DNA of 64,000 nucleotides from Endozoicomonas_A sp049275935 (GTDB lineage: Bacteria; Pseudomonadota; Gammaproteobacteria; Pseudomonadales; Endozoicomonadaceae): NCBI RefSeq assembly GCF_049275935.1, contig NZ_CP184830.1, positions 5,766,001-5,830,000 of the forward strand, written 5' to 3'. The notes beneath the pieces were generated by a model, which worked only from the letters and a program-made list of their open reading frames with translations, was not told where the DNA came from and did no database searches. This document shows, piece after piece, positions 46,879 to 56,428 of this stretch (position 1 is its first letter; every line of letters begins with the position of its first letter). Both the position numbers and the translations under genes were made by a program.

Positions 46879-47108
46879 TTGCGTTCCTCAATAAAACCTG
46901 AGTTGCAGTACGTATGGAACAAAGGCGCATAGACTAGCAAAAGTACTTATAGGTTGCACCCCGGATCATACAAACAGACCCCTGCCCCTCTCACGCCTCA
47001 CCAGCGAGCTGGGACTGCGGACTAGTTGCAGAGAGAATGCCCGGCTCAAACAGGCTATTTCTCCAATACAAAAACGGGGATAAGCAAGCTTATCCCCGTA
47101 TCGTTCAC

Positions 47109-47193
47109 TGGTGCGGATGGAGAGACTCGAACTCTCACGCCTCACGGCACTGGAACCTAAATCCAGCGTGTCTACCAATTCCACCACATCCGC
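47109..47193 (-). tRNA. tRNA-Leu (anticodon TAG)
   Basis: An 85-base cloverleaf starting GCGGATGTGGTGGAATTGG, with a long variable arm, anticodon TAG, T-loop GTTCGAGTC and encoded CCA. Last gene of the four-tRNA cluster. Confidence 0.96.
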
Positions 47194-47263
47194 TTACAGC
47201 ACTTTACTGATGCTGCTTAACTCTTGACAAACCAAATATCGGGCTTAAACCCTTTTTTCATAC

Positions 47264-47340
47264 TGGGGTGGACGATGGGGTTCGAACCCACGACCACCGG
47301 AATCACAATCCGGGGCTCTACCAACTGAGCTACGCCCACC
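47264..47340 (-). tRNA. tRNA-His (anticodon GTG)
   Basis: A 77-base cloverleaf with the extra 5' G typical of tRNA-His paired to the discriminator C, anticodon GTG, T-loop GTTCGAACC and encoded CCA. Confidence 0.96.
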
Positions 47341-47372
47341 AGCAATAACCGACTCTTCGAGACAGTTAATTA

Positions 47373-47449
47373 TGGCGCGCCCGGCAGGATTCGAACCTGC
47401 GACCATCCGCTTAGAAGGCGGATGCTCTATCCAGCTGAGCTACGGGCGC
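47373..47449 (-). tRNA. tRNA-Arg (anticodon TCT)
   Basis: A 77-base cloverleaf starting GCGCCCGTAGCTCAG, anticodon TCT, T-loop GTTCGAATC, encoded CCA. Confidence 0.96.
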
Positions 47450-47503
47450 ATCATAAGTCATCACTCGTCTAAACATTAAGAACATTTTAACCAGTGATTA
47501 ATC

Positions 47504-47580
47504 TGGTCGGGGTAGAGAGATTCGAACTCCCGACATCCTGCTCCCAAAGCAGGCGCGCTACCAGACTGCGCTATACCCCG
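47504..47580 (-). tRNA. tRNA-Pro (anticodon TGG)
   Basis: A 77-base cloverleaf starting CGGGGTATAGCGCAG, anticodon TGG, T-loop GTTCGAATC, encoded CCA. First gene of the cluster. The Pro-Arg-His-Leu set is the same as E. coli argX-hisR-leuT-proM, here in a different order. Confidence 0.96.
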
Positions 47581-47633
47581 AGTCATGGATAACTTTCTGT
47601 TAATCCAATGTGCTGATCGTTGCAGCGCGGCGA

Positions 47634-47662
47634 ATATTACCCAGAAGAGAGTGTCTCGTCAA
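47634..47662 (-). promoter_or_regulatory. Sigma-70 promoter of the tRNA cluster
   Basis: TTGACG (47657-47662 on the minus strand), a 17-base spacer, and TAATAT (47634-47639), followed by a G+C-rich discriminator (TCGCCGCGC), as in stringently controlled stable-RNA promoters. It lies about 50 bases before tRNA-Pro. The interval from 47663 to folD holds no further gene. Confidence 0.85.
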
Positions 47663-47939
47663 CGTCGATTTAATTCAATCATCTGAGCCATCAACGAGTC
47701 GCCGGACTTGAGCTCCGCCTTGCTTCCAACGGCAAACAATCTAACACAGGAGTACCAGACTGACCAGACTCGAAACGTTCATTTTTTCAGCCCAAAACAA
47801 TCACCCGGGTCATTCGGCACTCCAGGAGAACTCCATCTAATAGCTATAGGTATCTTCGACCTATTCAATTCATGAACAATAAAGAACTTCCATGATAAAA
47901 TGGGCAACTCGTCCGCTTAACAGGCATCCACCAAGAACC

Positions 47940-48794
47940 ATGACCGCTAGAATCATTGACGGCAAGGCCATTGCCGAAAAACTGAAAGATTCCATTGCTG
48001 AACGCGTCAAACAACGGATTGTACAGGGACTCAGGGTACCGGGTCTTGCTGTCGTTCTGCTGGGTGACGACCCTGCCTCCCAGGTATACGTAGGCAAAAA
48101 AAGAAGTGACTGTGAACGTGTTGGCTTTCACTCTGTTTCTCATGACCTGCCTGCTTCTACCAGCGAAGCAGACCTTTTGGGCCTTATTGACCAGCTGAAT
48201 GAGGACCCGGCCATTGATGGCATCCTGGTTCAGCTGCCACTGCCAGAGCACATCAACTGCGACCCTGTATTAGAACGCATTCGTCCTGACAAAGACGTAG
48301 ATGGTTTCCACCCTTATAATATTGGCCGTCTGGTTCAACGCATCCCAATGCTGCGCCCCTGCACACCAAAAGGTGTTATGACCCTGCTAGAGAGTACCGG
48401 TGAAGCCATTCGCGGCAAAAATGCAGTGATCGTTGGCGCATCCAACATCGTTGGCCGCCCCATGACCATGGAATTACTGTTGGCAGGCTGCACAACAACA
48501 ACAGCTCATCGCTTTACCCACGACCTCAAAGAGGTTGTAGGCGGAGCCGAGATTCTGGTGGTTGCCGTTGGCAAACCAGGACTGGTCAAAGGTGAATGGG
48601 TTAAAGAAGGTGCAATAGTCATCGACATCGGCATTAACCGTATGGACGACGGTCGACTGGTAGGTGATATCGAGTTCGAAACGGCACAGCAGAGAGCCAG
48701 TTGGATCACGCCTGTACCAGGCGGTGTGGGCCCGATGACCGTGGCCACTCTGCTGGAAAACACACTTTACGCAGCGGAACACCTTCACGACTGA
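47940..48794 (+). CDS. folD: FolD, methylenetetrahydrofolate dehydrogenase/cyclohydrolase
   Basis: Bifunctional one-carbon enzyme. YVGKKRSDCERVGF with the catalytic Lys, DGILVQLPLPEHI, VIVGASNIVGRPM and the C-terminal TPVPGGVGPMTVA are signatures. The ATG at 47940 gives 284 residues, the usual length; an upstream TTG/ATG extension to 47892 lacks a ribosome site. Divergent from the tRNA cluster and the last core gene before the accessory arrays. Confidence 0.96.
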   Translation: MTARIIDGKAIAEKLKDSIAERVKQRIVQGLRVPGLAVVLLGDDPASQVYVGKKRSDCERVGFHSVSHDLPASTSEADLLGLIDQLNEDPAIDGILVQLPLPEHINCDPVLERIRPDKDVDGFHPYNIGRLVQRIPMLRPCTPKGVMTLLESTGEAIRGKNAVIVGASNIVGRPMTMELLLAGCTTTTAHRFTHDLKEVVGGAEILVVAVGKPGLVKGEWVKEGAIVIDIGINRMDDGRLVGDIEFETAQQRASWITPVPGGVGPMTVATLLENTLYAAEHLHD

Positions 48795-48810
48795 CCGCGC
48801 AACGTTTGAA

Positions 48811-48841
48811 AAGCTCCGTTAAACAGGCCGGAGCTTCTTTA
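48811..48841 (+). terminator. Terminator after folD
   Basis: AAGCTCCG (48811-48818) pairs with CGGAGCTT (48829-48836), followed by CTTTACT. Modest T run. Confidence 0.7.
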
Positions 48842-48885
48842 CTCTGTATCAATGTCCTTATTTCGCACTTCACTTTTAACTCGCA

Positions 48886-49989
48886 TCAGGCATCCAAACC
48901 AGATGTGTATAGTGAAAGGCTATGATCTTTTGTCAGGAGAAACAATTTGGCTAAGCGCTTGAGTTCTTTCTTTGCTCTGAACCTTTCTACAATACTTGTC
49001 GGAAAGTCCAGGCTTTTGAAAGGAAGCCCGTACAGACTCATATCCTTAGTATCTACAACTACGGACATTGGACGATCTGGGGTGTCACCGACAAACAACT
49101 GTTTTATGGGAATACCTTTTGAAGATACAAAATCGATCAAGCTCAAAAAACCGTTTTCCATACCTAAATATTGATACCAGCCACCGACAATATGACACTC
49201 GAGGCTTCTCATTTGTTGTTGATCACAAAACTTGTAAATATCTGACAGCTTTTCATATGAAAAATCAGCAGCCCCAAAATGACCAAGTAGCACTTTACTT
49301 TGAGACCCGTCAAAAAGAGCAAGACAAATGCAGGGAGCGAGAGCCGTGGTAAATATATATCGTGGCGAACCATCTGTGAACCCCAATTCATCCATATTGA
49401 CTCTTAACATAGAGGTATCAGCATCCCTTAATGCCCGGGGATTATAAAAAGGGGTAAAAGGCTTCGTTTCAAGTAGCACTTCCTGACCATACAAAGTATG
49501 GACGTAGGCCTCAGGAGCAACCTTGAACTCTACAGTTAATTGTTTCTCCTTATAGCCTTTCCGAGCAATAGGAATCAGCCTTTCCGCTCTGATTATATCA
49601 GGGATATCTGTACCTTCGAATGCATTTCCGATTAAAGCGTGATATTCACCATCTTTAAAATAGTTGTCCTGATTCACATTATTTCTTTTAGTCAAATCAA
49701 AAATAAGCCTATCTTTATTCATGCTAACAGTAATTCCTTTTTTTCCTGAAACAATATCGTGAATCTTTTTGAATAGATGACTTCTACGATCATCATCAGC
49801 AGAGTATTTTCTTAAACTGACAGGTGTTTGTTGATAACCCCTCATCCCCTGATCGCCATGGGAGATTACAGGCTCGACACTCGCAACAGAATACCCCTGA
49901 TGTGTTACCTGTTCTTTTAACTGGTTATTTGAAGTGTGTTTTATAGAAGTAAAAACAAGGTCTGCATCCAGGCCTACTTTTGGGTCCAT
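48886..49989 (-). CDS. CheD-like putative protein deamidase, paralogue A
   Basis: A 367-residue protein, first of three equal-length paralogues (last on the strand). The C-terminal half resembles CheD-type glutamine deamidases: T214 in FTTALAPC, C220, and H237 in LLGHFG stand at +6 and +17, the spacing of Thr21, Cys27 and His44 in Thermotoga CheD. Then CHIVGG corresponds to the CheD KxxGGA turn, and VDTKDMSLYGL to the final D/N-x-x-T-G strand. The N-terminal ~200 residues (FEGTDIPDIIRAERLIP, AYVHTLYG) are not recognised. No signal peptide and no chemotaxis genes nearby, so a role as effector is more likely than chemotaxis. AAGGAA precedes the ATG. Confidence 0.6.
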   Translation of the reverse strand: MDPKVGLDADLVFTSIKHTSNNQLKEQVTHQGYSVASVEPVISHGDQGMRGYQQTPVSLRKYSADDDRRSHLFKKIHDIVSGKKGITVSMNKDRLIFDLTKRNNVNQDNYFKDGEYHALIGNAFEGTDIPDIIRAERLIPIARKGYKEKQLTVEFKVAPEAYVHTLYGQEVLLETKPFTPFYNPRALRDADTSMLRVNMDELGFTDGSPRYIFTTALAPCICLALFDGSQSKVLLGHFGAADFSYEKLSDIYKFCDQQQMRSLECHIVGGWYQYLGMENGFLSLIDFVSSKGIPIKQLFVGDTPDRPMSVVVDTKDMSLYGLPFKSLDFPTSIVERFRAKKELKRLAKLFLLTKDHSLSLYTSGLDA

Positions 49990-50158
49990 AATACAATTCC
50001 TTAAACTACTCAGCTACTTGAGCGACTTGATTTCGGCAGTCGTTCACGCTCATTACGAACAACTTTGCAACAATGTCTGACATAGTTACACCTCCAGTTT
50101 TTTATCCTTAGCGTGCCACTAAGGGTGCCCTTTTGACTTGTTTCAGTTTCAATTCACT

Positions 50159-51262
50159 TCAGGAATCCAAACCAGCTGTCAATAATAAAAGACTGTGTTT
50201 TTTTGTTATGAGACGCATCGTTGCCATATGCCTGAACTTTTCCTTTGTTGAATCCATTTCATAGTGGCTTACTGGAAAATCAAGTTCACAAAAAGGAAGC
50301 TTATACAAGCTCATGTCTCTGGTATCTATGACTATAGATTTTGGGCGATCTTTGGTATCTCCTACAAACATCTGGTTTATGGGTATGTCTTTTGAAGATA
50401 TATAATCTATCAAAGTTAAAAAACCGTTTTTCTGACCTAGATAATTATATTGACCGCCTACAATGTGACACTCAAGGCTTTTCATTTTTTGCTCATCACA
50501 AAAATCAAAGATCTCTGATAGATTTTTGGGTGAAATACTTGTTCCACCAAAGTGACAAAGTACCACTTTATTTTGAGATTTATCAAAAAAAGCGATACAA
50601 ATGCAGGGGTAAAGACCTGTAGTAAAAATGTATCGTGGTGAGCCATCGCTAAACCCCACTTCAAACGCATCTACCCTCAGCATCGAAGTATTAACGTCAT
50701 TTAAAGCTTGAGAATTATAAAAAGGTGCAATTGGTAGTGTTTTAAGAGTCGTCTCTTCTCCATATAGAGTATGGACATAGGCAGTAGGAAAATGCTTAAA
50801 CTCTAAAAGCATTTGATTTTCACTATCACCTTTCTGAACAACAGGAATTAGTCTTTCAGATCTAATTAAATCAGGGATATCTGTGCCATCAAATAGATGT
50901 CCTAATTTAGCATGACACCCTAAGCATGTAAAAAAGCCACCCTGATCATCAATGATTTTTTCAGTTAAATCAAAAGCAAGCCTTCCTTTATTGACGACAA
51001 CAGGGATTCCGGTTTTTTCTAAAAAAACATCTTGTATGTGTTTAAAGACTTGTTTCCCAGGATGATCATAAGCGGTGTATTTTCTTAAACTGATAGGAGT
51101 TTGCTGACAGGCACTCATCCCATAGGAACCAGACGAAACCAGAGGCATAACACTCAAAACAGTATGCCCCTTATTATTTCCCTGCTCTTTAATTTGGTTG
51201 TTTGAAGTGTGATCTATGGAAGCAAACACACAGCTTTCATGCAAGCCTGTTCTTGGGTCCAT
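50159..51262 (-). CDS. CheD-like putative protein deamidase, paralogue B
   Basis: Middle copy, 367 residues, collinear with its neighbours throughout. Triad equivalents are T214 (FTTGLYPC), C220 and H237 (LCHFGG), followed by ECHIVGGQYNYLG and IDTRDMSLYKL. It is slightly richer in Lys and A+T than copy A. GAGGAATTATAT precedes the ATG. A 169-base spacer separates it from copy A; the spacer shares a GTTTCAGTTT block with the next spacer, so the duplicated unit includes intergenic DNA. Function inferred as for copy A. Confidence 0.6.
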   Translation of the reverse strand: MDPRTGLHESCVFASIDHTSNNQIKEQGNNKGHTVLSVMPLVSSGSYGMSACQQTPISLRKYTAYDHPGKQVFKHIQDVFLEKTGIPVVVNKGRLAFDLTEKIIDDQGGFFTCLGCHAKLGHLFDGTDIPDLIRSERLIPVVQKGDSENQMLLEFKHFPTAYVHTLYGEETTLKTLPIAPFYNSQALNDVNTSMLRVDAFEVGFSDGSPRYIFTTGLYPCICIAFFDKSQNKVVLCHFGGTSISPKNLSEIFDFCDEQKMKSLECHIVGGQYNYLGQKNGFLTLIDYISSKDIPINQMFVGDTKDRPKSIVIDTRDMSLYKLPFCELDFPVSHYEMDSTKEKFRHMATMRLITKKHSLLLLTAGLDS

Positions 51263-51425
51263 ATATAATTCCTCAATCTTAAATCACTCAGTTATTTTAG
51301 AGACTTTATTTCGAGAATCGTTCACTTTTATTACTAACAACATTGCAAGAAAGGCCGACAATATCCTCCAGTCTTTGAACATACTGTGTCACGAAGGCTG
51401 CCCTTTCCACTCGTTTCAGTTTAAA

Positions 51426-52529
51426 TCAGGCATCCAGACCAGCCGTTAATAATGAAAGGCTATGATTCTTCGTTATGAGAGGCATCTTTGCTATACGCCT
51501 AAGTTTCTTTTTCGATACATACATGTCTTGGCTGCTTGCAGGAAAAGCAAGATCACTAAAAGGAAGCCCATACAAACTCATATCCCTGGTGTCTATAACT
51601 ACCGATTTTGGACGGTCTTTACTATCACCAACAAACATCTGTTTTATGGGAACACCTTTTGCGGATATAAAGTCAATTAAATCTAAAAAACCGTATTTCT
51701 GACCTAGAAACTCACATTCTCCACCAACAATATGGCATTCAAGGCTTTTCATTTTCTGCTGATCGCAAAAATCAAAAATTTCTGATAGTTTTTCAGATAA
51801 AAAATCTGTACCAGCAAAGTGACAAAGTAGCACCTTATTTAGAGATTTATCAAAAAAAGCAACACAAATGCAGGGGTAAATGCCTGTAGTAAAAATGTAT
51901 CGTGGCGAGCCATCTATGAACCCCACATCAAACATATCCAGCCTTAACATAGAACTATCAACATCGTTTAATGCTTCAGGATTATAAAAGGGCATAATAG
52001 ATAGTGTTTTAAGTGGCGTCTCTTCTCCATAAAGAGTATGCACGTAGGCCCCAGGAAAACACTTAAACTCTAAAATGAATTGACTTTTACTATCACCTTT
52101 CAGAACAATAGGAATTAGCCTTTCAGCTCTGATTAAATCAGGGATATCCGTACCATTGAAGGCACTTGTGATTAAATAATGATATTCACCAAATTCTAAA
52201 AGCCGATCCTGTTCTTCATTGATTTTTTTAGTTAAATCATAAACAAGCCTGTCTTTATTGATTCCAACAGTGATTCCATATTTTTTTGAAATAACATCTT
52301 GAATATGTTTAAAGACATGACTTAAAGGATGATCATAAGCGGTGTATTTTCTTAACCTGATGGAGGTTTGCTGACAGGCACTCACCCCTGGTAAATCAGA
52401 GCCGACTACAGGCTCCACACTGACTAGGGTATGACCCTGATACGTTACCGGCTCTTTTGCCTGGTTATTTGGACAATTATTTGTAGCAGCAAAGGAGCCA
52501 CTAGCCTCCATATTTATGTTTGAGTACAA
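51426..52529 (-). CDS. CheD-like putative protein deamidase, paralogue C
   Basis: Third copy (upstream-most on the strand), 367 residues. T214 (FTTGIYPC), C220 and H237 (LCHFAG) are kept, as are ECHIVGGECEFLG and IDTRDMSLYGL. It starts at a TTG with GAGGG eight bases upstream; this start gives exactly the same length as the sister proteins, while the first ATG six codons later has no ribosome site. Its N-terminal 20 residues differ most among the copies, as expected for a targeting or secretion signal under divergence, though that is inference. Confidence 0.6.
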   Translation of the reverse strand: MYSNINMEASGSFAATNNCPNNQAKEPVTYQGHTLVSVEPVVGSDLPGVSACQQTSIRLRKYTAYDHPLSHVFKHIQDVISKKYGITVGINKDRLVYDLTKKINEEQDRLLEFGEYHYLITSAFNGTDIPDLIRAERLIPIVLKGDSKSQFILEFKCFPGAYVHTLYGEETPLKTLSIMPFYNPEALNDVDSSMLRLDMFDVGFIDGSPRYIFTTGIYPCICVAFFDKSLNKVLLCHFAGTDFLSEKLSEIFDFCDQQKMKSLECHIVGGECEFLGQKYGFLDLIDFISAKGVPIKQMFVGDSKDRPKSVVIDTRDMSLYGLPFSDLAFPASSQDMYVSKKKLRRIAKMPLITKNHSLSLLTAGLDA

Positions 52530-52700
52530 TGTAGAACCCTCTAACTCTTACATCTCAGACTATTTTAGAGTCTCAGTTTTGATATTTGTTCAATATTCTT
52601 ACTAACATCTTCGCAAGAAATCCTGACAAAAACATTCAGATTCTTTATCAGATATGCCGTTTAACCCCGTGTTCTGAAGACTGTCACAAAACTACAACAA

Positions 52701-52747
52701 CTCGTTCCCACGCTACGAGCTACAGAGCCAAAAAGCATGGGAACAAG
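52701..52747. repeat. Dispersed hairpin repeat (second copy)
   Basis: CTCGTTCCCACGCT (52701-52714) and AGCATGGGAACAAG (52734-52747) form an imperfect hairpin nearly identical to that at 31562-31617; both are accompanied by a TGTCACAAAACT motif. It lies in the 235-base gap between the two paralogue arrays. Confidence 0.75.
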
Positions 52748-52764
52748 CTGAAAAGCCAATAGTT

Positions 52765-55700
52765 TCAAAGACCATAACGATCCATTACTTCGCGCTTAAG
52801 ATCATTTCGTTTTATTTTTTCAAGAACAAGCAGTAAGTCTTTAAAGGTAAGTCCAACTTTCCTTTTTTTCCATCGTTCCAGCATTTCCATTGCCTTTCCA
52901 TCATCTTCATCGATATCATCATCAATACTCCTTAGGTTGTGATTACTAAAAACACCCGTTTGTCTGGCAAAATTCTTCCAATCTTTGCCTAGTTTAAGAC
53001 CAATATTCAGCAATTCTCCCAGTGGTAAAGGAGCTTTCATAATTACCGCCTGTGGAGTGCCTGTTTTAAATGGATGATACCGCGGATGTTTCGATACATA
53101 CTCAGCGGCTTGCGTTAACGGAAAAAATTCGTGATTAACTTCCCAAGACAATAGATCAGATAATTCTTTGGGTACCATACCAAAGATCAAAAACATACTA
53201 CGAATGAATTCGTCTCTTTCTTCTGGCTCACTAAGCTCCAATGCCTCAACAAGCTTTTCTCTGGCTTTAAGGGTAAAATCTATCAAAAGCTCAAGTTCTT
53301 TACTGGGTAGCTCTTCAGCCAAAAGACTATGTTCAGGAAATATACCACTTAAACGATACGATAACATTGATCTTATAAGAACTAAAGCAGTAAACATACC
53401 CCTAACATCTTCACATTTTGATGATCCATCGCCAGAAACATTTAATGCTAGTCCCTGAAGTGTTTGATGATCAGGCATTTCAAGCAAATTATTTTTGTTA
53501 GATGGAGTAATAAAAGAATATTGACCTTGGCTCGCATAGCCCCACATAATAATGTCAAACCCTCGGCCATCAATAACCGGAAAACCAAAAATATACTTAG
53601 CATAAACATCTCTGGCTAATTTATTTAACATTTCTATTGTTTTAAATCCCGACGGAACAGTTTGTTCTTGTAGTAGACGCCCCGTCTTTTTAAAAAGCTG
53701 ATAAATAGAATTAATTAGCACCACTTTCTTTTCGCGAACTAACCCTGAATAAAAAACTTGGTCTGAGTCATCAGATATCAAAAGATTATTATCCACCAGG
53801 CTGTTCAGCAATTCGTTTTTGAATCGCACCAGCGCTACTTCGTCTATATATACATTTCTATATAATGCAAGCGCTATAATAATTCTCGTCACCTCGAGAT
53901 GCTCTTCAACTCCCTGCGATGTTGCCAACTCACCAACATCTGAAATAAGATCATAAAGTGACAAGTTGTTCTTTACAAAACGAATCCATTTCGAATGAAA
54001 ATCACTAAGAGTTTTTTTGTCTGAAAAAAAACTATGAGTTAAAAGGTTATAAATTTCTGGGAAAATATAGTGATCATTAGTGTGAAAAAGATTTGCTCTG
54101 CGCCTTTCATTTAATTTCAAATTTTTGAACCATTGGAATACCTCGAGTGCTGAAGTATCAGCATCTTTTGTTCCTGACACCGGTATTTCTCTATCTTGTC
54201 TAGTGGCAAGAGGCTGTTCTTCAGTCGCCTCCTGTTCTACCACTTTGATTCCTGACGCTCGTATTTTCCTAACTCTTCCTACTAAAGGAAGCCGTTTTTT
54301 AGCCGGTTCCTGCTCAAGTACACAAGACTCACGATCCAGACATTCTTTACATTTATTGAAAGCTAATACCGGTTTATTACAATTTTGGCATAACCCATTG
54401 TTTGAAGATCCACCTGACCCATCGTCGCCCCCACTCCCATTTCCACCTCGGCTACCTTGACTTTCACGACCATTGTCTTGTTTAAACCGGGTATTGGCAG
54501 GTTGGGTTTCACTAAGGTCGGCCATTTGTTTTTCAGCCTCACTGCTTCCCCCGGAGTGGCTGATCCCGGTGGGGACATGGCCCGGAAAAACGGTCACGCT
54601 GCGTAATTGTTTGGGACTTAAAATAAACTCGTGCTGTGCATAACGACGATAGTCTTCCGTTTGTAACGGCTGTGCCGGTTGACTGCTCAGGAAATGCTCA
54701 AATGCAGCTTCCGGATTATCGGGATTTTTGGACAATGCCAGAAAAAGCCCTGAACTCCTTTCAAGATTTGCACCCCTTATCTTATTCCAAAGTTCCTGCG
54801 AAATAATAATCACCTGCTCATTCCAACCCCGTTTGATTTTGAGCACAATCCGGGTATCCCAAATTTGTTTTTTTACGGTCTGCCCGCCGGCGACAGGCAC
54901 CAGGATCATTCTACTGACCGGCTGACTCGTTAATTCAAAAGAGTAAAGGGGAGCCATCCCATTTCCTGGCTTTTTCTTGAATAAATCACCTAAATCATCG
55001 CCACCACCAAAACCGCCACCACCAGAGCTTATGTAAGGCTCGCTGTTATCCGCAGTCTCAGAGGTTCCGGGTATTGCAAAAGGCCCACTGAAACGGCTGC
55101 TGCCATCAGGCTTACCAGGCCCATTTTGTACAGGTTGTTTATTACGGTAAAAAATATCGACAAATGATGCTTTTTTGCTATCAGATGCGTTGCTGCCCGA
55201 TGACGACTTTAAAGCAGCGTTTTCTGAAAGAATACCGCTACATTCCGGTTCAATAACCCATCCATTACCATTGTCTTCGATGGCCAGAACCAAAGACTGA
55301 TTACCTGCCGGTAAACGCCATCTGGCCGAGTACTCATGCTGCCGGAAACCACTGTCTTGTGCCGATTCGACCCGTCTCATTCTCCCATTTTGTATATCCA
55401 TCATACCCTGACCCGTTAGAGGTTTTTTAATGACAGGAGGGGAGGGAAAATTTCCTGTCGATAATGCAGGAGGCGTCCTGAAACAAAAATTAAACAGGTC
55501 ACCCGGTTGGCTATCGAGGATGATGTAAAGCTGATTTTTCTCCAGTTCAGAAACTGTTTTACCGCTCTCTTCAAGCGTCTTGCGATCATAAGTAAGAAGG
55601 AGGGGCGGATTGCTCCCTATAAACGACAGTTTGTTAATCTCTCCTGATGCCTCACCCCACTTCTCAGTGTCTTTGGGAGAACTCCCCCAATCTGGCCAAG

Positions 55701-55782
55701 TCAACAGGCTGGTATAAGCAGAACTGTGACCTGCAAGTGGCAAAATAAAAGACAGAATGAACAACAGAAACAAGCGAGTCAT
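52765..55782 (-). CDS. Exported death-domain-like protein, copy 1 (intact)
   Basis: About 1005-1013 residues. The start at 55782 (MTRLFLLFILSFILPLAGHSSA, a good signal peptide) has AAGGA eight bases upstream; a longer start at 55806 is possible. Numbering from 55806: a beta-rich N region (about 35-200), a Gly linker (261-269), a second conserved region (290-410), a Gly/Ser/Asp linker (450-470), a zinc-knuckle C473-x2-C476-x9-C486-x2-C489, helical repeats (550-900), and a C-terminal module 930-1010 with GKDWKNFARQTGVF, KAMEMLERWKKRK and TFKDLLLVLEKIKRNDL. The last matches the six-helix death-domain pattern (…GxDWKxLAR…MLxxW…L…L…R.DL). No known function; I infer an exported protein acting on a host or on competitor cells. 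Confidence 0.65.
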   Translation of the reverse strand: MTRLFLLFILSFILPLAGHSSAYTSLLTWPDWGSSPKDTEKWGEASGEINKLSFIGSNPPLLLTYDRKTLEESGKTVSELEKNQLYIILDSQPGDLFNFCFRTPPALSTGNFPSPPVIKKPLTGQGMMDIQNGRMRRVESAQDSGFRQHEYSARWRLPAGNQSLVLAIEDNGNGWVIEPECSGILSENAALKSSSGSNASDSKKASFVDIFYRNKQPVQNGPGKPDGSSRFSGPFAIPGTSETADNSEPYISSGGGGFGGGDDLGDLFKKKPGNGMAPLYSFELTSQPVSRMILVPVAGGQTVKKQIWDTRIVLKIKRGWNEQVIIISQELWNKIRGANLERSSGLFLALSKNPDNPEAAFEHFLSSQPAQPLQTEDYRRYAQHEFILSPKQLRSVTVFPGHVPTGISHSGGSSEAEKQMADLSETQPANTRFKQDNGRESQGSRGGNGSGGDDGSGGSSNNGLCQNCNKPVLAFNKCKECLDRESCVLEQEPAKKRLPLVGRVRKIRASGIKVVEQEATEEQPLATRQDREIPVSGTKDADTSALEVFQWFKNLKLNERRRANLFHTNDHYIFPEIYNLLTHSFFSDKKTLSDFHSKWIRFVKNNLSLYDLISDVGELATSQGVEEHLEVTRIIIALALYRNVYIDEVALVRFKNELLNSLVDNNLLISDDSDQVFYSGLVREKKVVLINSIYQLFKKTGRLLQEQTVPSGFKTIEMLNKLARDVYAKYIFGFPVIDGRGFDIIMWGYASQGQYSFITPSNKNNLLEMPDHQTLQGLALNVSGDGSSKCEDVRGMFTALVLIRSMLSYRLSGIFPEHSLLAEELPSKELELLIDFTLKAREKLVEALELSEPEERDEFIRSMFLIFGMVPKELSDLLSWEVNHEFFPLTQAAEYVSKHPRYHPFKTGTPQAVIMKAPLPLGELLNIGLKLGKDWKNFARQTGVFSNHNLRSIDDDIDEDDGKAMEMLERWKKRKVGLTFKDLLLVLEKIKRNDLKREVMDRYGL

Positions 55783-55806
55783 AGCGAAAATCCTTGCCGT
55801 TTTCAT

Positions 55807-56160
55807 AATGAGTTTTGCCTACAAATTTTATTGAGGAGGGATAACAATAGACCCTAAATTTGAAGTTGTTTTATCTATTCCCATCTTTTCTGATATTTCT
55901 CGAAAAAACCTTTAAAATTAGCAGCCAAACTACTATTAAACGTCGCCATCACTTTGCCCCTAAACTAACAAAATCAATGTTGTTGCTTGACAGCTCAGGC
56001 AGTACCTGAATCAGTCAAATCAGGCTGCTGCGGGTTCGAGTAATGGGATCTCCTGCTACAGCAGTAAAAATCGGAAGCAGAAGAAGATTATTATATCCGG
56101 TCGATTAGCCAAATACAGGGATAGCCATTTTAGTTCTCTTGGGGAGCCAGCCGGATAAAA
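55807..56160. other. Duplicated intergenic unit between copies 1 and 2
   Basis: No gene. It contains two blocks that reappear between copies 2 and 3 (59340-59780): a promoter-side block with TCTGATAT and AAAAACCTTTAAAATT, and a block beginning GCTCAGGCAGTA followed by GAGTTCGAGTAATGGGAT and GTAAAAATCGGAAGCAG. The tandem duplication unit therefore includes non-coding DNA. Confidence 0.7.
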
Positions 56161-56171
56161 AGTCAACAATT

Positions 56172-56428
56172 TCACAAATGATAACGATCTACTACCTCGG
56201 TTATAAGATCAAATCGTCCGATTAGTGCAAAAACATCCAGCAAGTCATTGAAGGTAATCCGAAATTTCATGCTTTTCCATTTTTCCATCATTGCCCCTGC
56301 CTTATCATCAAACCCAACGTTAGCTTTATCAATCTCTATTATATGTTTTTCATTAAGAACACCGGTATTTCTGGCAAATTTTTGCCAATCAATACCTATT
56401 TTAAAACCAATATTCAAGAGTTCCTCTT
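56172..56428 (-). pseudogene. Out-of-frame death-domain tail of copy 2
   Basis: Reads QEELLNIGFKIGIDWQKFA, then AMMEKWKSMKFRITFNDLLD and RFDLITEVVDRYHL, collinear with the C-terminal module of copies 1, 3 and 4. It is one frame off the main copy-2 gene. Comparison with copy 3 (GTAGCAGAACAGGAAC) shows one base missing in copy 2 (GTAGCCAAGAGGAAC) near 56428. Restoring it would fuse the tail to the main frame. Translation of the tail on its own has no clear ribosome site. Confidence 0.7.

Noticed and set aside
48886..52529. Reading the 367-residue paralogues as true chemotaxis CheD
   Set aside because: CheD is about 160-200 residues, single-domain and usually near che genes; these have a 200-residue extra N-terminal part, three tandem copies and no chemotaxis neighbours.
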